64,000 bases of DNA, taken from Verrucomicrobiota bacterium (GTDB taxonomy: Bacteria; Verrucomicrobiota; Verrucomicrobiia; Limisphaerales; VHDF01). The notes beneath the pieces are model-generated. The model had not been told where the DNA came from, searched no databases, and saw nothing but the letters and a program-made list of their open reading frames with translations. The position numbers and the translations under genes are program-made. Positions 48,655 to 61,922 of this stretch are shown in pieces. The stretch spans positions 1 through 64,000 of the forward strand of contig VHDF01000006.1 in the NCBI GenBank assembly GCA_016871495.1, in the 5' to 3' direction. Numbering within the stretch: the stretch's first letter is position 1; every line of letters starts with the position of its first letter.

Positions 48655-48688
48655 AAAAAAAGGAGTGCCGGAACGAATCCGGCACTCC
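48655..48688 (-). terminator. Rho-independent terminator of pnp
   Basis: A perfect 10-base-pair stem GGAGTGCCGG (48662-48671) with CCGGCACTCC (48679-48688), loop of seven, followed on the minus strand by seven T (complement of 48655-48661). It lies 36 bases past the pnp stop. Confidence 0.9.
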
Positions 48689-48723
48689 CTTGCAAAAAAA
48701 CCACTGGCGCGAGTGGCCCGAAT

Positions 48724-50856
48724 TTAAGCCTTGGGGGCCATTTCTTTGTCGCGCTCTTCCATGGCCGCTTTTCGCGACAATTTCACGCGGCCTTTCTCAT
48801 CGACACCAATGCACTTGACCCAGATTTCGTCGCCCATCTTGACGATGTCCTCGGTCTGCTTGACGCGGAAATTGGCCAATTCGCTGATGTGGCAGAGCCC
48901 ATCCTTGCCGGGGAACACTTCGACAAAACAGCCGAAGTCTTTGATGGTGACCACCCGCCCGCGATAGATCTTCCCCACCTCGATTTCGCCCGTCATCGCC
49001 TGGATGGATTCCATGGCGATCTTCATCCCCTCGGCGGAGAGCGAGTAGATCCTCACCGTGCCGTCGTCGTCTATGTTGATCTCGCAACCCGACTCCTCGA
49101 CGATGCGTTTGATGTTCTTCCCGCCGGGCCCGATGATGGCGCCAATCTTTTCCGGATTGACCTTCACGGTTTGAATGCGCGGCGCGTACTTGCTGAGCTC
49201 CGCCCTTGGCGCAGCCAGGATTTGCGACATCTTGTCGAGAATCGATAAGCGCGCGACGCGGGCTTCCTCCACCGCCTCCGCCATGATTTCATGGGGCAAT
49301 CCGCGGAGCTTCAGATCGAGCTGGAATCCGGTGATGCCATTCGAGGTGCCGGCGATCTTGCAATCCATGTCGCAAAACGCGTCCTCCCAGCCGATGATGT
49401 CCGTCAACAACTGGTAACGGCTGATTCGGTCAGCCTCCCCATGCTCGGTGCAAATGCCGATGCTGATCCCAGCCACCGGACGGGTCAAGGGCACGCCGGC
49501 ATCCATCAGCGCCAGCGAAGCGCCGCACACCGTGGCCATCGAGGTGGATCCATTGGACTCCATGATTTCGCTCGTGATGCGAACCGCGTAAGGAAAGGTG
49601 TCCAGAGGAACCACGGGCTCTACCGAACGCTCCGCCAGGGCTCCATGTCCGATCTCCCGTCGTCCGGGCCCGCTGATCCGTCCCGTTTCGCCCACCGAAA
49701 AATTGGGAAAATTGTAGTGGAGGATGAATTGCTTCTGACTTTCGCCACCGGTGTAAGAATCGAACTCCTGCGAATCTTCCGTGGTCCCCAGCGTCGCCAG
49801 GACCATCGCTTGCGTCTCTCCCCGGCAGAACAGCGCCGAACCATGCGCCCTCGGCAGCAGGCCCACGTCCCCGCTAATGGCGCGAACGTCCTTGAATCCA
49901 CGCCCATCGAGGCGCTTTTTCCCGTCCAGAATGAGCCCGCGGACCGCTTCTTTCTGAATGTAATAGAAAGCATCCTTGCGCACGGTCTCGGTCACTTTTT
50001 CCTCGCCGAACTTTTCGACGAGCTTCTTGGAAATGTCCTCGGTCAGGGCCGACCAAGCACTTTCCCGGGCGAGTTTGCCAGGGGTAAGCAGGGCAGGCAC
50101 AATTCGATCGCCCCCGATGCGTTTGGCTTCCTCGAGAACCTCGTCTGGAACCACATTCACCGTGATGGCGCGTTTGGGCTTGCCCGCTTTGGCCATCAAT
50201 TCCTTCTGAGCCGCAATGATGGGCTGGCAGCATTCATGGCCGAATTTGAGCGCAGCCAGGAAGTCGGCATCCGAAATCTCATTCGCCGCCCCCTCGAACA
50301 TCACCACGTCCGTGGTGTTGCCGACATAAACCAAATCCAGGTCGCTGTTGGCTCGCTGGCTGTGCGTCGGGTTGGCAACAAACTTGCCGTCCACCCGGCC
50401 CACGCGGACCGCGCCCAGCGGTCCTTCCCAGGGGATGTCACTGACGGAAAGCGCGGCGGAGGCGCCGATGACGCTGAGGATATCCGAATCGTTCTCTCCG
50501 TCAGCGCTGAGCAGAACGCTTTGGACTTGCACTTCATTGAACCAGCCTTTGGGGAAAAGCGGGCGAATGGGCCGGTCCGTCAGCCGGCAGGTCAGAATTT
50601 CTTTTTCGGTGGGGCGGCCTTCACGTTTGAAGTAACCGCCGGGAAACTTGCCTGCCGCAGCCGCCTTTTCGCGGTAATCAACGGTCAGAGGAAAAAACTC
50701 CTGGCCAGGCTTGGCCTTGATGGAAGCCACGGCGGCGACCACAACAATCGTTTCGCCCAAGCGCACCGTGACGGCTCCGTCGGCTTGCTTGGCGAGTTTT
50801 CCGGTTTCAATAACAATGGGGGTGGATCCAATCGGGATCTCAATTTGGTTGGACAT
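48724..50856 (-). CDS. pnp: Polynucleotide phosphorylase
   Basis: A 710-residue exoribonuclease that degrades RNA using phosphate. The start ATG 50856 gives [20 protein letters not shown]. Two RNase PH-like domains are present ([40 protein letters not shown]), then KH ([20 protein letters not shown]) and S1 ([20 protein letters not shown]) RNA-binding domains. It follows rpsO with a terminator between, the classical arrangement. Confidence 0.98.
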   Translation of the reverse strand: MSNQIEIPIGSTPIVIETGKLAKQADGAVTVRLGETIVVVAAVASIKAKPGQEFFPLTVDYREKAAAAGKFPGGYFKREGRPTEKEILTCRLTDRPIRPLFPKGWFNEVQVQSVLLSADGENDSDILSVIGASAALSVSDIPWEGPLGAVRVGRVDGKFVANPTHSQRANSDLDLVYVGNTTDVVMFEGAANEISDADFLAALKFGHECCQPIIAAQKELMAKAGKPKRAITVNVVPDEVLEEAKRIGGDRIVPALLTPGKLARESAWSALTEDISKKLVEKFGEEKVTETVRKDAFYYIQKEAVRGLILDGKKRLDGRGFKDVRAISGDVGLLPRAHGSALFCRGETQAMVLATLGTTEDSQEFDSYTGGESQKQFILHYNFPNFSVGETGRISGPGRREIGHGALAERSVEPVVPLDTFPYAVRITSEIMESNGSTSMATVCGASLALMDAGVPLTRPVAGISIGICTEHGEADRISRYQLLTDIIGWEDAFCDMDCKIAGTSNGITGFQLDLKLRGLPHEIMAEAVEEARVARLSILDKMSQILAAPRAELSKYAPRIQTVKVNPEKIGAIIGPGGKNIKRIVEESGCEINIDDDGTVRIYSLSAEGMKIAMESIQAMTGEIEVGKIYRGRVVTIKDFGCFVEVFPGKDGLCHISELANFRVKQTEDIVKMGDEIWVKCIGVDEKGRVKLSRKAAMEERDKEMAPKA

Positions 50857-51038
50857 AATCAATCATTGATCCAACCCATTGACCCAGAGGAACTTCATTC
50901 AAACACCGCCTTGGTGGCTGAATGAAATTTCCCCGTGTCAACAGGCAGATCGGGTTCGCGAGAATGTTTCAAGATTCTCCCCTGCCAGCTCGCGTTCACC
51001 GGCGGACCTAGAAATCACACAAGGACTGGGAAAACCTC

Positions 51039-51067
51039 AAAAAAAGCGCCTCCGGAAGGAAGCGCTT
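51039..51067 (-). terminator. Terminator/attenuator between rpsO and pnp
   Basis: Stem AAGCGCCTCC (51044-51053) with GGAAGCGCTT (51058-51067), including one G-T pair, and loop GGAA; the minus-strand transcript ends in a run of T (complement of 51039-51045). It sits just after the rpsO stop. Confidence 0.85.
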
Positions 51068-51075
51068 CGTGTTTC

Positions 51076-51333
51076 TTATTTGCGGAGCTTCAGCTTCTTG
51101 GTCAAGGACTGGTACCGCCCAACATCCTTGTGCTGAAGATAATCCAAAAGCCGACGCCGCTGGCCCACCAGCATCAATAGTCCGCGTCGCGAACTGTGAT
51201 CCTTCTTGTTTTTCTGAAGGTGCTCGGTCAGTGAATTAATCCGCTCCGTCAAAAGTGCAATTTGCACGTCAGGAGACCCTGTGTCACTGTCGTGCGTTCG
51301 GTGTTGCTCAATCGTCTTGCTCTTCAATTCCAT
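51076..51333 (-). CDS. rpsO: 30S ribosomal protein S15
   Basis: An 85-residue ribosomal protein. The start ATG 51333 gives [20 protein letters not shown]; five more upstream codons are in frame but outside the family. [20 protein letters not shown] and [17 protein letters not shown] are typical. It binds 16S rRNA early in small-subunit assembly. It precedes pnp. Confidence 0.97.
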   Translation of the reverse strand: MELKSKTIEQHRTHDSDTGSPDVQIALLTERINSLTEHLQKNKKDHSSRRGLLMLVGQRRRLLDYLQHKDVGRYQSLTKKLKLRK

Positions 51334-51544
51334 ATCCAGACGTCTCAAATAGTGTATTCCAAAGGGTTGACGCTACCGACCCACCAACCCCCTGTAAAGC
51401 GGATTTTCAATTTGAAAACCCGGTAGATCGATAGGAAATGGGACCGATCCGCAGGACATTGCGGACTCGATAACCTGGCATTCCCGCGGGGGGCGGCTTG
51501 CCGATTTTCGATTCCAATGGCTTCCCGGCCCAAAGTCATGCCGC

Positions 51545-54274
<2,730 letters not shown>

Positions 54275-54500
54275 AAAAAGACCGCTGGCGGAGCACCGCC
54301 AACGAAGCGGCGAAAATGCAGTCCCCGTCCCGGGGTGTCAAGAAACGGGCAGGAGGATGGATTTTCAAGGTTCGAATTCTGATGGGCGATGGGGCCGGCG
54401 GCAAAACATCGATTTCTGTGATTCTTCCACGGGTGAGAGTCGCCCTCGTTCGCCAATGGACCATCGAAGGTCGAACATCCCAGCAATTCTCATTTTGACG

Positions 54501-54576
54501 GGTAGGGCGCGCACTCCGCTGCGCGCCGCTCTTGGAAACAGCCGATCTCGGCGCGCAGCGGAGTGCGCGCCCTACC
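54501..54576. repeat. GTAGG-type double palindrome, copy 3 (perfect)
   Basis: Arms 54501-54528 and 54549-54576 are perfect 28-base reverse complements, beginning GGTAGGGCGCGCACTCCGCT. The loop is 20 bases. Each arm can also fold on itself. The rest of 54275-54660 shows no gene and should contain the acnA promoter. Confidence 0.9.
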
Positions 54577-54660
54577 TTCTTCCGTGCCAAATGAGAACTG
54601 CGGCGAAAATCCGCCCTCCCCTTGCCTCGCAGCCCAGGTCGGGTTAGGAGTTTCAGAGTC

Positions 54661-55607
54661 ATGTTGATTCGTTCACCTTGGGTCTTCGCCCGCGTCCTCT
54701 CCAGCACGCTGGCGTTGATCGCTTCCTTGGCCCAAGCCTTGGGCCAGAATCAAACCCTATCGCCGGCGACGCCCGCTGCCGCTCCGGCCGGCCCGGAAAC
54801 CAGCAAGAAATCATCCCCTCACTTCAAACTCGAACTCGGCGCCTTCTGGCAGCTCAACGTGCCGGGCGACCGCTTCGATGCCTCGGGATTGTTGTGGGCA
54901 GCGAACGGCGAACTGCCGACGATCAACGATCGCGGGCCCGAACTCTACCGCGTGATCTTCGGCTCGCGATCGAACGTTGCCGACGTCGTGCTGAAAACCA
55001 ACGGATTCTCCCCGGCGCAACTGCGCAAGTTTGCCGGAATCAAGCGCAACCGGTACGACGGCGAAGGGATCGCCCAAGACGAGCAAGGCCGCATCTATAT
55101 CTGCGAAGAAACCGACCGCTGGATCTTGCGCTTGGACTCCGCGACGGATTCCGTCGAAAAACTGCCCATCGATTGGAGCCCCGTCTCCGATTATTTTTCC
55201 CGGGACAGCAACGCCTCGTTCGAAGGCATCGCGGTGGGCGAGGGAAAACTTTACCTGGCCAACGAACGATCTCGCGCCCGCTCAACAATCATGCCGCCGA
55301 CTTCAACTACACCGATTTGTGCTTCTTCGAACGCAGCCTTTGGGTGCTCTTCCGCGAGAGCCGGACGGTGTTGCGCGTGGACCCTTCAACGCGGCAAGTC
55401 CTCGCCCAATTTGATTTTGGCCACATTGAACTTCGGGCCGACTTCGCCTATCTCACGACCTTTCCCACCGGGACCATGGAAGGCCTGGCCGTCACCTCGA
55501 CCGACATCTGGCTGCTGACCGACAACAATGGACAAGGCCGCATCAAGTTTCCGCGCGATACCCGCCCGACGCTGTTCCGTTGCCCCCGCCCTGACCGGAC
55601 CAAGTAG
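54661..55607 (+). pseudogene. Esterase-like/phytase-like secreted protein, frameshifted
   Basis: The first part starts at ATG 54661 with a signal peptide (about residues 8-28) and reads a propeller-type sequence (RFDASGLLWAANGELPTIND, YDGEGIAQDEQGRIYICEET, ASFEGIAVGEGKLYLANERS), which fits the esterase-like phytase family. After ANERSRAR at about 55280 the sense continues in another frame (NNHAADFNYTDLCFFERSLW ... MEGLAVTSTDIWLLTDNNGQ) to 55607. A few residues also seem missing at the break. Either the gene is inactive or the assembly has an error there. Confidence 0.75.
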
Positions 55608-55760
55608 CGGTCGTCCGCGAAGCTCAACCCTTGTTGGATTTGCGAAGGTCTTTGCGGAACACCTGCTGGCGCCACGCCCCAACCCGAGAGTTGCAGCACA
55701 GCATCTCAGGCTCTACCCGCTTGGCTTGACCCGACTCGGTGGTTCGAGAATCCTTTCCCC

Positions 55761-56963
55761 ATGCCCACGAGACTTCATGCCGCCCTGGCGCTTTGCCTTC
55801 TGACGCCCGCGTCCCACGCCGCCGAGCCCTCGTTCAAGAAAATCAAACTCACGAGCGAGTTCCTCTCGGAAGGCGCCCACTTCGCCGACTTCAATCGCGA
55901 CGGTCACACGGACCTCGTCGCCGGCTGGCAATGGTTCGCCGGTCCGGATTTCAAGACCGTCCACGAATTCAATCCACCCCCCGCCAAACCGTTCGACCCC
56001 GCCAAGAGTTACTCGGATTATTTCCTCACTTACACCTACGATTTCAACGCCGACCACTGGCCGGACATTCTGGTCTTCTCCTGGCCGGGCAAGGACGCCT
56101 CGTGGTACGCCAATCCCAAGAACAAGCCCGGGCACTGGACCAAGCATGTCCTCGTGCCGGAGGCGGACAACGAATCGCCCCAACTCGGCGACCTGAACGG
56201 CGACGGCAAACCCGAACTCATTTGTCATACCGGCGGAAGATTCGGTTTCGCCGAACTCGATTGGAAAGACCCCACCAAGCCCGCCACCTTCCGCCCGATC
56301 TCCCCGGAGGATAAGAAGAACATCCAGCGATACACGCACGGATACGGTTTCGGCGACATCAATGGCGATGGCCGTCCCGATTTGTTGGAGAAGAATGGAT
56401 GGTGGGAACAGCCCTCTGACTACCGCACCGCCGGCCTTTGGAAGCTTCGTCGCGTGCCTTTCGCCCCTGAAGGACTGCGCGGTGGCGGCCAAATGCTCGT
56501 CTACGACGTGAACGGCGACGGTCGCAACGACGTCATCACCAGCTGGGACGCTCATGGCTACGGCGTCGCCTGGTACGAACAGCGTCCCGGCGGCGGATTT
56601 ACCGAGCACATCCTCGTCAACACCAAGCCTTCCGACAATCCCTACGGCGTCCAGTTCACTCAGCCGCATGCCATGGTTCTGGCCGATATCAACGGGGACG
56701 GCCTCAAGGATTTCGTGACGGGCAAACGGTTCTGGGCGCATGGCCCCGCGGGAGACGCGGAACCCTCGGCGCCGGCCGTTCTCTACTGGTTCGAACTCAA
56801 GCGCACTCCGGGCGGCGCTTCTTTCATCCCCCATCTCATCGACAACGACTCCGGAGTCGGAACCCAGATCACCGCCGGCGACCTCAATGGTGACGGCAAG
56901 CTGGACATTCTGTCCTCCAACAAAAAAGGCTTCTCGGTTTTCCTGCAACAACCCTCGCGTTAA
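55761..56963 (+). CDS. Secreted FG-GAP/VCBS repeat protein
   Basis: A 400-residue exported protein (signal peptide ending SHA|AEPSF). It carries repeated calcium-binding loops of the type DLNGDGKPEL, DINGDGRPDL, DVNGDGRNDV, DINGDGLKDF and DLNGDGKLDI, spaced as in integrin-like FG-GAP propellers. It is likely a surface-binding protein; no catalytic site is seen. It precedes the second giant heme-binding protein by 16 bases in the same direction and probably shares its transcript. Confidence 0.88.
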   Translation: MPTRLHAALALCLLTPASHAAEPSFKKIKLTSEFLSEGAHFADFNRDGHTDLVAGWQWFAGPDFKTVHEFNPPPAKPFDPAKSYSDYFLTYTYDFNADHWPDILVFSWPGKDASWYANPKNKPGHWTKHVLVPEADNESPQLGDLNGDGKPELICHTGGRFGFAELDWKDPTKPATFRPISPEDKKNIQRYTHGYGFGDINGDGRPDLLEKNGWWEQPSDYRTAGLWKLRRVPFAPEGLRGGGQMLVYDVNGDGRNDVITSWDAHGYGVAWYEQRPGGGFTEHILVNTKPSDNPYGVQFTQPHAMVLADINGDGLKDFVTGKRFWAHGPAGDAEPSAPAVLYWFELKRTPGGASFIPHLIDNDSGVGTQITAGDLNGDGKLDILSSNKKGFSVFLQQPSR

Positions 56964-56979
56964 CGCCCAACCCGACTCT

Positions 56980-59900
56980 ATGCGAATCCATCCCTCCCTT
57001 TGCGTCCTCGGACTTGCCGGAGCCCTCGCGTTCTCCGGATGTGAATCCCAGTCGACCTCCTCGCGCGCGACGGCCGCCCCCGGCAAAGCCCCGGCGTCGC
57101 GTCCGCTCCTCCAACTCCGCGATGGCGATCGTGCCGTGTTCATCGGCGACACGTTCATCGAGCGCGAACAAACCTACGGGTGGATCGAATTGATGCTGAC
57201 CACCGCGTTCCGCGACCAGAAAGTGACCTTTCGCAACCTCGGCTGGAGCGCGGACCTGCCCGATGGCGAATCAAGGCTTGGCCTCAGCCTCGGGCAAGCC
57301 GGCACCGAACCTCCCGGCGAGGCCTGGATGCTCCTCCAAAAGCAAATTCAAGAAACCAAGCCGACCGTGGCGTTTCTCGGCTACGGCATGGCCGCCTCGT
57401 TTGCCGGAGAAGCGGGTTTGCCCAAATTCCGCCAGGACTACCTGCGCCTGCTCGATACGCTCGAAAAGCTCTCGCCGGGCTGCCGTGCCGTCGTGCTCAG
57501 CCCCGTCCGGCACCTCCGCCTGCCCGCGCCGCTCCCAAACCCCGACCGCCACAACCAGCAGCTCCAAAACATCACGCAAGCACTGCGAGAGATCGCCGGC
57601 AGCCGCAACCTGCCCTTTGTCTCGTTGTTGGAAGCTTTCCCCGTTCAAACCAATCCCACCACGGCCACCCGCTGGAGTGACAACGGCATTCACCTGACGA
57701 GCGACGGTTATCGTCAACTGGCTTCCTTCCTCGAAAAAGCACTCGGCCTCTCCGCCGCCGCCCCTTCGTCCGCGCACGCCGAAACCGTACGCAGAATCAT
57801 TCTGCGCAAAAACGAGTTTTACTTCCACCGTTCCCGGCCCGCCAACATGGCCTATATCTTCGGCTTCCGCCGTGCCGAACAAGGACGTAATGCCGTCGAA
57901 ATGCCCAAATTCGACCCCCTCATCGAAGCCGAGGAGAAGAAAATCTGGCAGTTGGTCCGTTCCGTCGGTGACGCGCGCTTCCAACCCGGCGCCCATCTCC
58001 AACCCGCGGAACTCCGCGACAAACCGGCCGCCGCGCGCTTCACGCCTCAACCCAAACCCCAGTTCACCGTGGCCGAGGGATTCGAGGTCACGCTCTGGGC
58101 GGAAAACCCCTTGCTGGCCAAACCCATTCAAATGAATTTCGACCCGGCGGGACGACTCTGGATCGCCAGTTCGGAAGTGTACCCCCAGGTCGAACCTGGC
58201 CAGGCCGCGCACGATAAAATCATCGTCCTCGAAGACACCACTGGCGGCGGCAAAGCCGATAAAGCGACGGTCTTCGCCGACGGTTTGCTCATCCCCACCG
58301 GCGTCATCCCCGGCGATGGCGGCGTCTATGTCGCGCAAAGCACGGAATTGCTGTTTCTCAAAGACACGGACGGCGATGGCAAAGCCGACCAACGTCGGGT
58401 TGTGCTGAGCGGATTCGGCACGGAGGATACCCACCACAATCTGCACACACTGCGCTGGGGCCACGATGGTCGTCTTTGGATGAACCAATCGATCTACACC
58501 CGCACGGAAACCGAAACACCCCACGGCGTTTTCCGCTTGCGCAGCGGCGGCGTCATGGCCCTCAGAACCGGCACGCTCGAAATCGACACCCTCTACCGAG
58601 GCTGGGTCAACTCGTGGGGACATCAATTCGACGCTTTCGGACAATCCTTCGCCACGGACGGCGCGGGCGGAGCCGGAATCAATTGGGCGATGCCCGGCGG
58701 CATGTATTTCACTTACGCGCGCGCCCGCCGCATCCTTCCGAGCGTCAGCCCTGGAAGTTATCCGAAATTTGCGTCCCTGGACATCGTCCACAGCCCTCAT
58801 TTCCCGGACGATTGGCAGGGGGATGCCATCACGTGCGATTTTCGCGCTCACCGCGTGGCCCGATTCAAACTGAGCGAACAAGGCGCCGCTTACACCGCGA
58901 AGGAAATGCCCGAGCTTTTGCGAACTTCGGACGTGACGTTCCGCCCGATCGACGCCCGTTTTGGGCCCGACGGTGCCCTCTATATCGCCGACTGGAGTAA
59001 TCCAATCATCCAGCACGGCGAAGTCGATTTCCGCGATCCCCGGCGGGATCACGAACACGGCCGCGTCTGGCGCGTGCGCTGGAAAGGCAAGCCGCTCCAA
59101 ACCCAGCGCGATTGGACCCGAGCTGAGAGTCCGGTGCTTCTGGGCGAGTTGCTTTCTCCCAACGGTTTCAATCGTGCCCAGGCCAATCGTGTCCTCACCG
59201 AACGCGGATCCCGAATCCTCCCCGATTTGGATCGTTGGAGTCGCGGGCAAACCTCCGAACCCGCGCTCCTTCAAGCGCTCTGGATGTATCAAGCCATCGA
59301 TCGCCCGAACCCGCCTCTCCTGCGCCGCCTGCTGTCCGCCCAGGACGCGCGCGTCCGGGCCGCCGCCGTCCGGGTGCTCGGCGAATGGGCGCCACAACCG
59401 GCGCTGACCGATCCCTTCCGCCTGACCGATGGCTCGGGCAGCACACTCCTTCCCGTCACAGTCCGCCCACCCTCCATCGACAAAAACGAGGCGATTCAAC
59501 TCCTCGGCCAAGCCGCCGCCGACTCCCATTTGCGTGTCAAAGTCGAGGCCGTGCGAGCCCTCGCGCGCATTCCCGATCTGCGCAGCGTTGAAATCGTCCT
59601 CGGCCTGATCGACTCCATGGCATCTGACTCGTTCCTCGACTACGCTCTCTGGCTTTCCATCAATGACCTCTCCCGCGTTTGGCTCGCCTCCTTGGAATCG
59701 GGTGCCTGGAAAATGGATGGACGCCAGAAGCAGCTCGAATTCGCCCTCAAATCGATCGAACCCGCCCAAGCCAGCTTGGTTCTCAACCGGCTCACCACCA
59801 GCAATCCACTGCCGGCGGACGGATCCGGACCGTGGATCGAACTGATCGGTCAAGCCGGGGATGCCAGACAGTTAGCCCGGCTCTTTCAACAGGTGCTCTC

Positions 59901-61431
59901 CAAGGGTTTCCACGACAACGCCGCTCCCCGTGCTCTCGGCGCCCTCGCCGAAGCCGCGCGGCTGCGCAACTCGAAACCGGAGGGTTCGCTCGATGGACTC
60001 AGCACCCTTCTCCAATCCTCGCCTGAACCGATCCGCATCGCCGCCATCCGGCTCGCCGGGCGCTGGAAACAAATGAGCGCCGGCGGCGTTCTCGCGGCGC
60101 TGGCCGGCGGTGAATCAACCCCTCTCGAAACCCGGCAAGTGGCCGTGGATGCCCTCCGCGAAATGGGAGGCAGCGAAGGCATAGGCCTCTTGCGCCAAGT
60201 CTTCTCCCAATCGTCGTCCGCTCCCGTCCGGCGTTCCTCCGCCATCGCCCTCGCCTCACTCGGGTTGCAAAACGCGCTGCCCCAAGTGATCGAAATGCTC
60301 GGCGCCACCACGCAGGAGCAGGACGCCATCCAACTCTGGCGCCAACTGCTCACGATTCGGGGAGCCGGACCTGTCCTCGCCAAAGGCTTGCCCCCGTCCG
60401 GGCTTCCGGAAGCAGTCGCCAAAGCCGGCTTGCGCGTGGCTCGCGAGGGAGGACGCAAGGAACCTGAACTCATTCTCGCCCTCGCCCAAACCGCCGGCTC
60501 CACTCCCGAGGAGAAAGTCCTGTCCGCCCGTGAACTGCAAGAATGGGCTGCCACCGCCATGTCCAAAGGCGACGCCCACCGGGGCGAATTCATCTACCGT
60601 CGCCCCGAACTCGGATGCATCACCTGCCACTCCATCGGCGGGGCGGGCGGCAAAGTCGGCCCCGACATGACAAGCATCGGCGCCAGCGCGCCACCCGATT
60701 ATCTCATCGAATCCTTGCTCTACCCAAACGCCAAAATCAAAGAGGGTTACCACTCGGTCCGCGTCGATACCATCGACGACCAGGAACTCAGCGGCATTCT
60801 CGTGCGCGACACCGCGAACGAACTGATCCTTCGCAACGCTCAAAACACCGAAGTTTCAGTCGCCAAAAACAAAATCAAAGCGCGAGCCAACGGCCTCTCC
60901 CTGATGCCCTCCGGTCTCGCCGATCCGCTCTCCGCGGAGGAAAAGTTGGACCTGTTTCGATTCATGGCCGAACTCGGAAAAGCAGGCGCTTTCGACGCGT
61001 CGAAAGGCGGTGTCGCCCGGCTCTGGCGCTTGCGCGGCCGCGTCCACACCGAGGACCAAGCCGGTGCCGATGCTCCTCCGGCGCGTCCAGTGGATGACCG
61101 TTTCTGGATGCCGGTCTTCTCGCTCGTCGACGGCCGCCTCCCCAAGAGCGAGATGGCACCCATCGTGGAAAACGCGAATCGCGGCACCAGCGCAGTCGGA
61201 CTCCACGCCGCCACCCAATTCCAAACTTCCAAGAGCGGTCCGGTCCTGCTCAAGATCTCCGGCGTCAGCAAAGTTCAGTCCTGGATCAACGACAAATCGA
61301 TGGGCACTAACCCGGAGATCAAGGTGGAATTGCCCGCAGGACGCCACACGCTCATTCTGCGGCTCGATCCACGTCAGTTGCCGGACGATCTGGCCGTGCG
61401 CTCCACTGACGTTACCTTCGAAACGCAATAA
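56980..61431 (+). CDS. Giant secreted protein: SGNH/GDSL hydrolase domain + PVC-type propeller + HEAT repeats + cytochrome c domain
   Basis: A 1483-residue protein starting at ATG 56980 with an N-terminal leader and possible lipoprotein cysteine (ALAFSGCESQ). Residues about 45-265 look like an SGNH hydrolase (VFIGDTFIEREQ, TVAFLGYGMAASFAG, DNGIHLTSDGYRQLA with the catalytic D and H). Residues about 365-700 are the propeller dehydrogenase domain (GFEVTLWAENPLLAKPIQMN, DTDGDGKADQRRV), followed by HEAT repeats and a heme c motif CITCH (1213-1217) with GPDMTSIGASAP. It has the same plan as the protein at 2484-7184 except for its N-terminal hydrolase. Confidence 0.9.
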   Translation: MRIHPSLCVLGLAGALAFSGCESQSTSSRATAAPGKAPASRPLLQLRDGDRAVFIGDTFIEREQTYGWIELMLTTAFRDQKVTFRNLGWSADLPDGESRLGLSLGQAGTEPPGEAWMLLQKQIQETKPTVAFLGYGMAASFAGEAGLPKFRQDYLRLLDTLEKLSPGCRAVVLSPVRHLRLPAPLPNPDRHNQQLQNITQALREIAGSRNLPFVSLLEAFPVQTNPTTATRWSDNGIHLTSDGYRQLASFLEKALGLSAAAPSSAHAETVRRIILRKNEFYFHRSRPANMAYIFGFRRAEQGRNAVEMPKFDPLIEAEEKKIWQLVRSVGDARFQPGAHLQPAELRDKPAAARFTPQPKPQFTVAEGFEVTLWAENPLLAKPIQMNFDPAGRLWIASSEVYPQVEPGQAAHDKIIVLEDTTGGGKADKATVFADGLLIPTGVIPGDGGVYVAQSTELLFLKDTDGDGKADQRRVVLSGFGTEDTHHNLHTLRWGHDGRLWMNQSIYTRTETETPHGVFRLRSGGVMALRTGTLEIDTLYRGWVNSWGHQFDAFGQSFATDGAGGAGINWAMPGGMYFTYARARRILPSVSPGSYPKFASLDIVHSPHFPDDWQGDAITCDFRAHRVARFKLSEQGAAYTAKEMPELLRTSDVTFRPIDARFGPDGALYIADWSNPIIQHGEVDFRDPRRDHEHGRVWRVRWKGKPLQTQRDWTRAESPVLLGELLSPNGFNRAQANRVLTERGSRILPDLDRWSRGQTSEPALLQALWMYQAIDRPNPPLLRRLLSAQDARVRAAAVRVLGEWAPQPALTDPFRLTDGSGSTLLPVTVRPPSIDKNEAIQLLGQAAADSHLRVKVEAVRALARIPDLRSVEIVLGLIDSMASDSFLDYALWLSINDLSRVWLASLESGAWKMDGRQKQLEFALKSIEPAQASLVLNRLTTSNPLPADGSGPWIELIGQAGDARQLARLFQQVLSKGFHDNAAPRALGALAEAARLRNSKPEGSLDGLSTLLQSSPEPIRIAAIRLAGRWKQMSAGGVLAALAGGESTPLETRQVAVDALREMGGSEGIGLLRQVFSQSSSAPVRRSSAIALASLGLQNALPQVIEMLGATTQEQDAIQLWRQLLTIRGAGPVLAKGLPPSGLPEAVAKAGLRVAREGGRKEPELILALAQTAGSTPEEKVLSARELQEWAATAMSKGDAHRGEFIYRRPELGCITCHSIGGAGGKVGPDMTSIGASAPPDYLIESLLYPNAKIKEGYHSVRVDTIDDQELSGILVRDTANELILRNAQNTEVSVAKNKIKARANGLSLMPSGLADPLSAEEKLDLFRFMAELGKAGAFDASKGGVARLWRLRGRVHTEDQAGADAPPARPVDDRFWMPVFSLVDGRLPKSEMAPIVENANRGTSAVGLHAATQFQTSKSGPVLLKISGVSKVQSWINDKSMGTNPEIKVELPAGRHTLILRLDPRQLPDDLAVRSTDVTFETQ

Positions 61432-61445
61432 CACTCAGCTCGACG

Positions 61446-61716
61446 AGAATCCCAACGGGATTCCGTAACGAAGCCCAAGGTTGCGAGGAACGAGCTACCT
61501 TGGGTCACAGTCCGCCAACGGAAACCAACCCCAACGGGGTTGTGACGAAATCCTATTCCCGTTGGGCGGGGTAAAGCCACAACCGCGTTGCGGTTGAATC
61601 GATTTCCAAACGGCAACCCAAGGTAGCTCGTGCCTCGCAACCTTGGGCTGGAGGACACGATCCCTTTGGGATTGAAGGCGGGATTCTGTCGCCGTGGGCA
61701 TCGCTCATGCCGTGAC
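61446..61716 (+). repeat. Structured 270-base repeat, copy 2
   Basis: The main stem pairs 61474-61505 with 61616-61647 (31 of 32 bases), with hairpins AATCCCAACGGGATT, AACCCCAACGGGGTT, CAACCGCGTTGCGGTTG and AATCCCTTTGGGATT. Order and length match copy 1 at 48271-48540. It starts 15 bases after the stop of the giant protein, so its transcript may carry this structure. Confidence 0.9.
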
Positions 61717-61732
61717 CCATTGAGAAAAACAC

Positions 61733-61807
61733 GACGAAGAACGAGGCCTATCCTTGATGGATCTGGTGAGTGATTCGGAATGGGTTTATCGCCAGGATCT
61801 TGTGAAG
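61733..61807. repeat. Dispersed 75-base repeat, copy 2
   Basis: Matches 11996-12070 with about seven differences, sharing GTGAGTGATTCGGAATGG. Here it lies between the structured repeat and the CTCCCGACT repeat. Confidence 0.75.
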
Positions 61808-61819
61808 TGTGATGAAGAG

Positions 61820-61905
61820 AAGTTGCCGTTGTAGGCAAAAAAACTCCGCCGGGCCAGGGTGCGGGATAGTGAGTAACTTCACCATCAACTTAGTCGGGAG
61901 AATTA
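61820..61905 (-). repeat. CTCCCGACT repeat, copy 3 (inverted)
   Basis: The reverse complement matches 47782-47868, including TGAAGTTACTCAC and GGCCCGGCGGAGTTTT. It ends 17 bases before the sigma factor stop. The 61432-61922 gap thus consists mostly of repeats and has no gene. Confidence 0.7.
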
Positions 61906-61922
61906 AGCTTGAAACTCCAGCC

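Noticed and set aside
57271-59853. 860-codon minus-strand frame
   Set aside because: Shadow of the giant heme-binding protein caused by high GC at third codon positions.
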